Assembly: GCA_016203175.1 (NCBI GenBank)
Contig: JACQNH010000007.1
Location: 1-20,145 of the forward strand
Length of the DNA: 20,145 bases
Direction: 5' to 3'
Source of the DNA: Candidatus Woesearchaeota archaeon
GTDB taxonomy: Archaea; Nanobdellota; Nanobdellia; SCGC-AAA011-G17; JACQNH01
The notes under the pieces were generated by a model. It did not search any database, was not told the DNA's origin, and saw only the letters and a list, made by a program, of their open reading frames with translations. A program made the position numbers and the translations under genes. Positions 14,168 to 20,093 of this stretch are shown in pieces. The first letter of the stretch is position 1; each line of letters starts with the position of its first letter.

Positions 14168-15550
14168 ATGGGAGCTTTTAAGAATTTATTATTAAATTTA
14201 CCAGAGATTAAAGGACCTACTCAAAAACATTTACCATTTAAGGAAAAGTTAAAGTGGACTTTAATTTGTTTAGTTGCTTTTTTTATTTTATCTAATATTG
14301 CTTTATATGGACTGGATCCTTCTAGAACAATACAATTCGAACAGTTAGCATTAATCTTAGCTGCAAATATTGGAACTGTAATGACTTTAGGCATCGGGCC
14401 AATTGTAACTGCTTCTATCATAATGCAATTATTAAATGGATCTGGTATTTTGAAATTTGATTTAGCTACACAAGATGGAAGAAAATTATTTCAAGGCTCT
14501 CAGAAATTTGCTTCTATAGTTATGATTATAGTCGAGGCGGTGATAATGGTTTTATTAGGGGGGTTAGTGCCTCAAGCTGGTTTTTCTCCTTTAATTATAA
14601 TATCCCAATTATTTTTAGGAGGATTAGTTGTATTAATGATGGATGAGATTATACAGAAATGGGGTTTTGGTTCTGGAATTTCTTTATTTATCGTTGCTGG
14701 TGTTGCTACTGAATTAATTGTAAGAGCATTTTCTCCTTTATCTGCTTCTGGTGCTTGGGCTTTTGGTTCTGGCCAGCCTCCTGTTGGAAAGGTCTGGGTT
14801 TTAATCATTTCCTTGTTAAATAGAAATCCTAGTGAAGCAGCTTTAGCTTTATTTGCTATTGCTGCAACTTTAGTAGTATTAGCAATTTCTGTTTATGCAC
14901 AAGCTATGAAGGTTGAAATTCCATTATCTTTTGGGAGAATAAGGGGGCATGGAATAAGATGGCCTTTGAAATTTTTGTATACTTCAAATATTCCTGTTAT
15001 ATTAATTGCAGCTTTGTTAGCAAATATACAATTGTGGGCTAAAGTATTAGAAGGTGCTGGAAAACCCATTTTAGGAACTTTTTCTGGGGGCGTACCTGTT
15101 TCGGGACTTGTAAGTTGGTTAAACCCACCTAGAATTATTGATAAAATATTAGCTAGTTCTATTACAGGTATTGATATAATGCAGGCAATTGTTTACATTG
15201 TAATAATGATGGTTGGGGCTCTAATATTTTCATTATTGTGGGTGCAAACTTCTGGAATGGATGCAAATTCTCAAGCAAGACAAATGATGAGTTCGGGTTT
15301 ACAAATTCCCGGGTTTAGAAAAGATGTTAGGGTAATGGAACAGTTATTAAGCAGATACATAACTCCTTTAACAGCAATGGGGGGATTGGCAATTGGACTT
15401 TTAGCTTCTGTTGCTGATTTAATGGGGGCTTTAGCTGCTGGAACTAGTATTTTGTTAAGTGTCATGATTGTTTATCAATTATATGAAATGATTGCTCAAC
15501 AACATATGATGGATATGTATCCTGGTTTAAGAAAAATGATGGGGGGCTAA
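14168..15550 (+). CDS. secY: Protein translocase subunit SecY
   Basis: SecY is the pore of the Sec translocon and passes or inserts nascent proteins at the membrane. The 460-aa protein has about ten hydrophobic helices. Landmarks include the N-terminal cytosolic segment PTQKHLPFKEKLKWTLICLVAFFILSNIALYGLD, the TM2b/TM3 region MTLGIGPIVTASIIMQLLNGSG, LGGLVVLMMDEIIQKWGFGSGISLFI, and a cytosolic loop VEIPLSFGRIRGHGIRWPLKFLYTSNIPVIL (the ribosome-docking region). ANSQARQMMSSGLQIPGFRKD and QLYEMIAQQHMMDMYPGLRKMMGG lie near the end. Its position after uL15 is conserved across archaea and bacteria. EMC3/Ylp1 follows directly; the adk gene often placed here in archaea is missing. Confidence 0.97.
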   Translation: MGAFKNLLLNLPEIKGPTQKHLPFKEKLKWTLICLVAFFILSNIALYGLDPSRTIQFEQLALILAANIGTVMTLGIGPIVTASIIMQLLNGSGILKFDLATQDGRKLFQGSQKFASIVMIIVEAVIMVLLGGLVPQAGFSPLIIISQLFLGGLVVLMMDEIIQKWGFGSGISLFIVAGVATELIVRAFSPLSASGAWAFGSGQPPVGKVWVLIISLLNRNPSEAALALFAIAATLVVLAISVYAQAMKVEIPLSFGRIRGHGIRWPLKFLYTSNIPVILIAALLANIQLWAKVLEGAGKPILGTFSGGVPVSGLVSWLNPPRIIDKILASSITGIDIMQAIVYIVIMMVGALIFSLLWVQTSGMDANSQARQMMSSGLQIPGFRKDVRVMEQLLSRYITPLTAMGGLAIGLLASVADLMGALAAGTSILLSVMIVYQLYEMIAQQHMMDMYPGLRKMMGG

Positions 15551-15551
15551 A

Positions 15552-16313
15552 ATGACCAAGCATCTTTTTAGTTTTTTAAATTTTATTCTGGATCCTGTTT
15601 TGAAGCCTTTGCTTAAGGTGCTATCTCCTTTTTGGTTTATAGTTATTATTACTCTTTTAATTACGTTACTAATAACTCTGATCTATAAATATACAACAAA
15701 TCAGGAACTTGTCAAAAAATTAAGAGAGGAAATGAAAGATATTCAAAAACAAATGAAAGAATATCAACATGATGTAGAAAAAGTAAAACAATTACAAAAA
15801 GAATCCTTTGAAAAAATGGGTGTACAGTTTAGACAAAACATGAAACCTATGTTAATTACTTTAATTCCAATGCTGATAATTTTTGGGTGGCTGGCAAATA
15901 ATTTAAGTTATGAACCTTTGAAACCTACTGAAGAATTTAGTGTTGAGATTGAGGTTAAAAGTTTTAATTCTACTATTATGTTGAATGTACCTGAAGGTTT
16001 GGAAATCTTAGATAAAGATACCAAACAAGCTGATCCTGTTGCTAAATGGGTTATGAAAGGTAAAGAAGGATTGTATAATTTAGAGTTTACCATAAAAAAT
16101 GAGAAGCAGGACAAGCTTTATGTAAATGAAGTAGTAATAACAAATAAAAATGAGTATAAGCCACCTATAAAGATAATTAATGATGAATTTGTAAAAGAGA
16201 TTAGAGTAAGCAATAAACCCATTAAATTTTATGGTTTAAGCTGGTTTTGGGTTTATTTTATATTAGCCGTAGCTTTTAATTCATTGATTAGAAAGGTTTT
16301 AAAAGTGTATTGA
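15552..16313 (+). CDS. Oxa1-superfamily membrane insertase, EMC3/Ylp1 (DUF106) family
   Basis: This family belongs to the YidC/Oxa1/Get1/EMC3 superfamily and helps insert membrane proteins. The 253-aa protein has an N-out helix with a preceding DPVLKPLLKVLSP motif, a first transmembrane helix (about 27-47), a long cytosolic coiled-coil hairpin (QELVKKLREEMKDIQKQMKEYQHDVEKVKQLQKESFEKMG), and a second helix KPMLITLIPMLIIFGWLANN. After a beta-rich extracytosolic domain (about 122-225) comes a last helix (LSWFWVYFILAVAFNSLI). This matches the archaeal DUF106 layout, as in Methanocaldococcus Mj0480. It is joined to SecY by TAAAATG, so translocon and insertase are probably made in step. Confidence 0.9.
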   Translation: MTKHLFSFLNFILDPVLKPLLKVLSPFWFIVIITLLITLLITLIYKYTTNQELVKKLREEMKDIQKQMKEYQHDVEKVKQLQKESFEKMGVQFRQNMKPMLITLIPMLIIFGWLANNLSYEPLKPTEEFSVEIEVKSFNSTIMLNVPEGLEILDKDTKQADPVAKWVMKGKEGLYNLEFTIKNEKQDKLYVNEVVITNKNEYKPPIKIINDEFVKEIRVSNKPIKFYGLSWFWVYFILAVAFNSLIRKVLKVY

Positions 16314-16325
16314 TAAGGAAAAATT

Positions 16326-16595
16326 ATGGTAAGAAGAAGTTTAAGAGTAAGGAGTTTAAGGAAAATTTATGTAAAAACTAGTAGAGGGGTAAATATACAT
16401 TTTAAAGAAAGACCTGCTCAATTACCTAAATGCAGTTCTTGCAAGACTATTCTGAAAGGTATTAAAAAATTCAAATCCCGAGAGTATAAGAACGTATCAA
16501 AAAGTGAAAAGAAAGTTAACAGACCTTATGGTGGAAATTTATGTTCAAAATGTATGAGATTGAAAATAAAAAATTTAGTTAGAGGACAAAAATGA
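16326..16595 (+). CDS. rpl34e: Large-subunit ribosomal protein eL34
   Basis: eL34 is archaeal/eukaryotic only. The 89-aa protein has RRSLRVRSLRKIYVKTSRGVNIHFKERP, a first zinc pair C36-x2-C39 (PKCSSC), KGIKKFKSREYKNVSKSEKKVNRPYGG, and a second pair C73-x2-C76 (LCSKC). This is the complete family architecture. It follows EMC3/Ylp1 after 12 nt containing TAAGGA, a probable Shine-Dalgarno site, and overlaps eL14 by ATGA. In many archaea cmk lies between eL34 and eL14; here it does not. Confidence 0.95.
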   Translation: MVRRSLRVRSLRKIYVKTSRGVNIHFKERPAQLPKCSSCKTILKGIKKFKSREYKNVSKSEKKVNRPYGGNLCSKCMRLKIKNLVRGQK

Positions 16596-16930
16596 AAGCT
16601 GGACAATTAGCTGTTAAAATTGCCGGGAAGGATGCAGGAAAAACTATAGTTGTAATTGATAATGTAGATAATAATTTTGTCATGATTGATGGTCAAGTTA
16701 AAAGAAAAAGGTGTAATGTAATGCATTTAGAACCTTTGGAAAAAGAGATTAAAATTAAGAAGAATGCTTCTCATGAAGATATTGTTAATGCTTTTAAAGA
16801 ATTAAAAATTAAAATAGAAGATGGAACAAAAAAACGAAAAGAAGGATCAAAAGAAAAAGCTGCAGGAAAAGTACGCAGAGATTCAGCTAGTAAATCAACA
16901 GATTCAACAAATACAAGAGCAACTAAATAA
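16592..16930 (+). CDS. rpl14e: Ribosomal protein eL14, with overprinted C-terminal tail
   Basis: eL14 has a KOW/SH3-like barrel and binds the large subunit. The first 75 or so residues are the family core: KAGQLAVKIAGKDAGKTIVVIDNVDNNFVMIDGQVKRKRCNVMHLEPLEKEIKIKKNASHEDIVNAFKEL. Archaeal eL14 normally ends near there. Here the frame continues for about 36 more codons, giving a Lys/Ser/Thr-rich tail (TKKRKEGSKEKAAGKVRRDS, then DSTNTRATK). This tail is read entirely from DNA that also encodes the start of prefoldin alpha in the +1 frame (110-nt overlap, 16821-16930). It is coupled to eL34 by ATGA. Confidence 0.92.
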   Translation: MKAGQLAVKIAGKDAGKTIVVIDNVDNNFVMIDGQVKRKRCNVMHLEPLEKEIKIKKNASHEDIVNAFKELKIKIEDGTKKRKEGSKEKAAGKVRRDSASKSTDSTNTRATK

Positions 16931-17252
16931 TATCTGGCAGCAAACACAAGAACTTGCCAAGCTTAATGAATCTTTAATTGACATTCAGAAGATTAAGAAG
17001 GGAAATAAAATACTAGTCCCTTTAGGTGCATCTATATTTTTAGAAGGGAATATTGAGGATACGAGCAAGGTTCTAATGGGTGTTGGGGCGGGGGTTTGTG
17101 TTAAAAAGGATTCTAAAGAAGCTATTGCAGTTGTGGAGAACCAGATTAAAGAATTAACGCATATTGAAGAACAGCTTGCACAAAGAGTGGGCCATTTAAT
17201 TTCTTACGCTAGGGATTTACAAAAAGAGTTAACAGTTTTAATGAAAAAGTAA
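16821..17252 (+). CDS. pfdA: Prefoldin alpha subunit
   Basis: Prefoldin is a hexameric jellyfish-like chaperone (two alpha, four beta) that holds unfolded proteins for the thermosome. The 143-aa protein has an N-terminal coiled coil rich in Gln (QLVNQQIQQIQEQLNNIWQQTQELAKL), a central beta hairpin with GNKILVPLGASIFLEGNIED and VLMGVGAGVCVKKDS, and a C-terminal coiled coil (ENQIKELTHIEEQLAQRVGHLISYARDLQKEL). This is the alpha-type layout with the extra hairpin strands. The only good start is at 16821, inside eL14, since the next Met is at residue 86. It ends the super-operon; its link to ribosomal genes is frequent in archaea. Confidence 0.93.
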   Translation: MEQKNEKKDQKKKLQEKYAEIQLVNQQIQQIQEQLNNIWQQTQELAKLNESLIDIQKIKKGNKILVPLGASIFLEGNIEDTSKVLMGVGAGVCVKKDSKEAIAVVENQIKELTHIEEQLAQRVGHLISYARDLQKELTVLMKK

Positions 17253-17291
17253 TGGGAAAAACCACGAGATGTGCTGTGATGTCTGGAAATA

Positions 17292-17352
17292 GTGTTACAC
17301 CAAAACATTTATATAGTAATTCATAGTTTCTATATAGTAACTTGGTGTTACA
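17292..17352 (+). promoter_or_regulatory. Promoter and operator-like repeats of the wHTH-MNT/HEPN pair
   Basis: A TATA box, TTTATATAG (17308-17316), predicts a start near 17337. It is flanked by an inverted repeat: TGTTACACCAA (17293-17303) and TTGGTGTTACA (17342-17352), matching at 10 of 11 positions, with the right arm ending just before the start codon. Inside lies a direct repeat TATATAGTAA at 17310-17319 and 17331-17340, exactly 21 bp apart (two helical turns). This is the layout of an autoregulated promoter and the first gene has a DNA-binding domain. The assignment to that protein is inference. Confidence 0.6.
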
Positions 17353-17943
17353 ATGCTATCTTTAACCACAAAAGAAAGAGAAACTCTATTGCTCTTATTC
17401 AAAGATTTTACTAGTTTTTACAATGCCAATTTAATAAGTAAAGTTCTCAAGATCAGCCATGTTGGAGCTCAGAAAATATGTAAGCGACTCATCAAAGAGA
17501 ATTTAGTCATAAGCAAAATAATCGGAAAATCTATAACCTATAAGCTGAATCTAGAAGATACTTACGTGAAAAGCCTAATTACCTTTCTGCTTGCTGATGA
17601 AGCCAACAATTTCAAACGATGGAAAGAGGAATTCAAAGAACTATTTAAAAAAAATCGGATAGTTATGATGTTTGGCTCTGCTATCAAAAACTATATTCAA
17701 GCTAAGGATATTGATATTATAATAGTGATAGAACATAAAGATATTATAGAGGTGAATAAAATCCTCAAAAAGAAAGAAGAGATATTACCTAAGAAGCTCC
17801 ATGCCATTAAGTTAACTCATAAAGATCTGTTGGAGAATCTTAAAAAGAAAGACAAAGCCGTAATAGATATAGCTAAAAATGCAATTGTTCTTTATGGACA
17901 AGAAAAATATGTGGAGATCATAAAAAATGTCTCAAGCCTTTAA
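17353..17943 (+). CDS. Winged-helix protein with MNT-type nucleotidyltransferase domain (putative antitoxin)
   Basis: Residues 1-80 look like a winged helix (TKERETLLLLFKDF, then ISKVLKISHVGAQKICKRLIKENLVISKIIGKSITYKLN). Residues 100-190 look like a minimal nucleotidyltransferase: MMFGSAIKNYIQAKDIDIIIV has GS (108-109), nine residues, then D119-x-D121. The usual MNT spacing is GS-x10-DxD, so this is one shorter. In MntA/HepT systems the MNT enzyme adds AMP to a Tyr of the HEPN toxin and silences it. The HEPN gene follows after 9 nt, which supports that reading. Codon use differs from the ribosomal genes (Leu CTC/CTA/CTG, Arg CGA/CGG). An autoregulatory role is inferred from the operator repeats. 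Confidence 0.75.
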   Translation: MLSLTTKERETLLLLFKDFTSFYNANLISKVLKISHVGAQKICKRLIKENLVISKIIGKSITYKLNLEDTYVKSLITFLLADEANNFKRWKEEFKELFKKNRIVMMFGSAIKNYIQAKDIDIIIVIEHKDIIEVNKILKKKEEILPKKLHAIKLTHKDLLENLKKKDKAVIDIAKNAIVLYGQEKYVEIIKNVSSL

Positions 17944-17952
17944 ACATATTGA

Positions 17953-18456
17953 ATGTGTTTGAACAAAGCTAAGAAAGAAATTGAAGAATGCAAAAAACTA
18001 GGCAAAAGACCAAAACATAGAGGTTTATTAAAAGTTAATCCAAGTGTTGATGAAGCGAAGAAGCATCTCGTAAAAGCAGAACATAACTTAGAGGGGATAA
18101 CTCGCTTTAAAGAGGTTGGATTTTCTGATTGGTCAATGTCAGCTGGTTTTTATTGTATTTATCATTGTTTCTTAGCCATTATCGCTAAATTTGGATACGA
18201 ATCAGCAAATCAAACATGCACTGTTTCTTTAATAAAATATCTCAAAGAAAACAATAAAATTCTATTTGATGAAAAATTTATTGAGTTATTGGAATACGAA
18301 GAAATGGAAGAAATCAAAGAAAACAACATTATTGATCTTAGAGAGAATTATACTTATGGTGTAGAAATCTCTGTTAAAGATGAAGCAAAGCTTGAAGAAT
18401 TAAAGAAAATTTGTAAAGAGTTTATTGATATTACGAAACAGATAGTTTATGAATAA
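17953..18456 (+). CDS. HEPN-domain protein (putative toxin partner)
   Basis: The 167-aa protein is mostly helical and has the HEPN landmark about residues 58-82, DWSMSAGFYCIYHCFLAIIAKFGYE, followed by SLIKYLKENNKILFDE. This resembles the UPF0332/HEPN type. Many HEPN toxins are RNases with an R-x4-6-H motif; here the equivalent stretch near the C-terminus is R130-ENYTYG, with Tyr133 and Tyr135 and no His. It may thus be a catalytically altered member, or a form in which those tyrosines are the AMP acceptors; both are inference. It lies 9 nt after the MNT gene and has no visible Shine-Dalgarno site, so it is probably translated by coupling. The GTG-like start region (ATGTGTTTG) leaves the N-terminus uncertain by a few residues. 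Confidence 0.7.
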   Translation: MCLNKAKKEIEECKKLGKRPKHRGLLKVNPSVDEAKKHLVKAEHNLEGITRFKEVGFSDWSMSAGFYCIYHCFLAIIAKFGYESANQTCTVSLIKYLKENNKILFDEKFIELLEYEEMEEIKENNIIDLRENYTYGVEISVKDEAKLEELKKICKEFIDITKQIVYE

Positions 18457-18482
18457 TCCTCACTTTTTAGTTCTTGGGCATA

Positions 18483-18507
18483 TTAAAGCGTTATTCTAGA
18501 AAGATGT
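18483..18507 (+). pseudogene. Decayed copy of the primase gene 5' end
   Basis: TTAAAGCGTTATTCTAG then AAAGATGT matches codons 5-13 of the primase gene (18689-18714) with two mismatches and one deleted base. In frame it reads LKRYSRK, against LKHYSRK in the real gene, then runs into stops. No ATG precedes it. It looks like the remnant of a duplicated or interrupted primase start, 206 bp upstream of the intact one. Confidence 0.5.
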
Positions 18508-18531
18508 GAAACTGAAAGGTTTTAATACTAC

Positions 18532-18559
18532 TATTAACCTTAAGTTAATAACTATTAAC
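18532..18559 (+). repeat. Three TATTAAC units, two of them inverted
   Basis: TATTAAC (18532-18538), its inverse GTTAATA (18544-18550) and TATTAAC again (18553-18559) lie within 28 bp. The first two form a 7-bp inverted repeat around CTTAA. They sit just before a 27-codon reading frame and about 120 bp before the primase. They could be a protein-binding site or a simple AT-rich repeat. Confidence 0.4.
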
Positions 18560-18562
18560 TAA

Positions 18563-18646
18563 ATGGAAACAAAGAAAAATGGCAAAAGAAACAAAAATCT
18601 TGAAAATCCTTCAATGAAATTGGAATTTTTAGAAGCAAATAAGTAG
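18563..18646 (+). CDS. Possible 27-aa reading frame of unknown nature
   Basis: An ATG at 18563 opens 27 codons to a TAG at 18644. The product is very basic and Asn-rich at the start (METKKNGKRNKN) and ends MKLEFLEANK. It follows the TATTAAC repeats and ends about 30 nt before the primase start. There is no Shine-Dalgarno sequence and no recognised family. It may be a chance frame or a remnant of an acquired gene. Confidence 0.2.
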   Translation: METKKNGKRNKNLENPSMKLEFLEANK

Positions 18647-18647
18647 A

Positions 18648-18656
18648 TTTTTAAAT
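18648..18656 (+). promoter_or_regulatory. TATA box of the primase gene
   Basis: TTTTTAAAT is centred 25 bp before the primase ATG, so transcription should begin at or very near the start codon. No Shine-Dalgarno motif lies upstream, as expected for a leaderless message. The box lies within the repeat-rich spacer. Confidence 0.55.
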
Positions 18657-18676
18657 TTGTAAAACATTTAATATTA

Positions 18677-19966
18677 ATGGATTCTGTGTTAAAACATTAT
18701 TCTAGGAAAGATGTACAGAAAGAGATTGTTAGAATATCTGCTAATAGAGAGGTTGCTGTTAAATTTGGCGATAAGGGTTTTGGAAAAAGACCCGATATAA
18801 TACAATATGATGCTGATGTCAATGAATTAGCAAAACAAGGAGCAACTTCTTTTCATTTTTCTGTTGAAAGATGGTTGGATCCTTTACAACTTCAATCAGG
18901 GATTACAAAAAGGGAAATGGATAATCTAAGATTAGGGTGGGAATTGTTAATCGACATTGATTCTAAATTCGTTGAATATTCAAAGGTTGGGGCTTATTTG
19001 GTTATAGAAGCTTTGAAATTTCATAACATTAAAAATATATTTGTAAAATTTTCCGGCGGTTCCGGTTTTCATATTTTAGTCCCATATGAATCTTTTCCTT
19101 CGAATGTAAATAATTTTGAAACTAAGTTATTATTTCCTGAGGGTGTAAGAGTAATTGCTTCTTATTTAAAGGAAATGATAAAAGAATATTTAAGTGAACA
19201 AATTTTATCTTTAAATGCTGTTGAAGAGATTTCTAAAAATTTAAATATCCCTTTAAAAGGTTTAGTTAAAGAAGGAAAATTTAATCCTTTTTTGGTTGCT
19301 GATATAGATTCTGTTTTAATTTCACCTAGACATTTATTTAGAGCACCTTATTCTATAAACGAAAAAACTGGTTTAGTTAGCGTGCCTTTGAAACCTGAAA
19401 ATATAAAAAATTTTAATTTGAAAAATGCCAAAATAAATAATTTAGATTTTGATGTAAAATTCTTAGATAATAAAAATAAAAACGAAGGAGAAGCTGGGAG
19501 TTTAATGGTACAAGCATTTGACTGGGCTATAAAAAATAAAAAAGAAGATTTGAAAGAGTTTGTTAGGGCAAAGGAATTTAGCGCTCCAAAAGATGCTATT
19601 TCTGTTGATCATTTTCCTCCTTGCATGAAATTAGGTTTAGAAGGTTTAAAGGATGGGAAGAAAAGGTTTGTTTTTATTTTAATTAATTATTTAAGATCTG
19701 TTGGTTGGAATATGGAAAGCATTAAGGAATTTATATTAAAATGGAATAAGAAGAATCCTGAACCTTTAAGAGATGGTTATATCTTGTCACAGATTTCATG
19801 GGCTTCAAGACAAAAAGCACAGTTGCCCCCAAATTGCGACAATAAAAATTATTACGTAGGAATTGGGATTTGTGCACCTGATAATTTATGCAAACTGATA
19901 AAAAATCCTGTTAATTATGCAATAAGAAAAAGTAGAATGGGAATTAAAAAAACTTATGTGAAGTAG
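18677..19966 (+). CDS. priSL: Single-chain DNA primase: PriS catalytic core fused to PriL Fe-S domain
   Basis: This enzyme makes RNA primers for DNA replication. The 429-aa protein has the archaeo-eukaryotic primase core in its first 240 residues: DID (93-95), two metal-binding Asp; FSGGSGFHI (125-133), the SGxxGxH nucleotide-binding motif; and RHLFRAPYSINEKTGL (218-233), with D209 or D211 as the likely third acidic residue. The Cys-containing zinc knuckle of canonical PriS is absent, as no Cys occurs before residue 316. The C-terminal 120 residues carry C316, C387, C399 and C405 in the PriL iron-sulfur pattern (HFPPCMK ... PPNC ... GIC...LC). A one-chain primase of this design is known from Nanoarchaeum equitans and related DPANN archaea. 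Confidence 0.9.
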   Translation: MDSVLKHYSRKDVQKEIVRISANREVAVKFGDKGFGKRPDIIQYDADVNELAKQGATSFHFSVERWLDPLQLQSGITKREMDNLRLGWELLIDIDSKFVEYSKVGAYLVIEALKFHNIKNIFVKFSGGSGFHILVPYESFPSNVNNFETKLLFPEGVRVIASYLKEMIKEYLSEQILSLNAVEEISKNLNIPLKGLVKEGKFNPFLVADIDSVLISPRHLFRAPYSINEKTGLVSVPLKPENIKNFNLKNAKINNLDFDVKFLDNKNKNEGEAGSLMVQAFDWAIKNKKEDLKEFVRAKEFSAPKDAISVDHFPPCMKLGLEGLKDGKKRFVFILINYLRSVGWNMESIKEFILKWNKKNPEPLRDGYILSQISWASRQKAQLPPNCDNKNYYVGIGICAPDNLCKLIKNPVNYAIRKSRMGIKKTYVK

Positions 19967-19989
19967 ACCGTCAGGTTAAGTGTGGCTAG

Positions 19990-19995
19990 TTTTTT
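19990..19995 (+). terminator. T-run after the primase gene
   Basis: A run of six T lies 24 bp after the primase stop. Archaeal RNA polymerase can stop at such T-rich tracts without a hairpin. The tract is short, so this is a weak call. Confidence 0.3.
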
Positions 19996-20093
19996 AAGCT
20001 TAAAATCTATCTAATTTTCGATAAAAGTTTGATTGGGCAAATTTTTGGGGGGGTTAAGATCGACCCATTATTAGGAAAAAGGAGGCGACCTCA

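Noticed and set aside
17253..17291. Possible terminator or small gene after prefoldin alpha
   Set aside because: No T-run, stem or credible reading frame is visible in these 39 bases.
18457..18482. T5 run after the HEPN gene as a terminator
   Set aside because: Only five T residues in an AT-rich stretch; not distinguishable from background.
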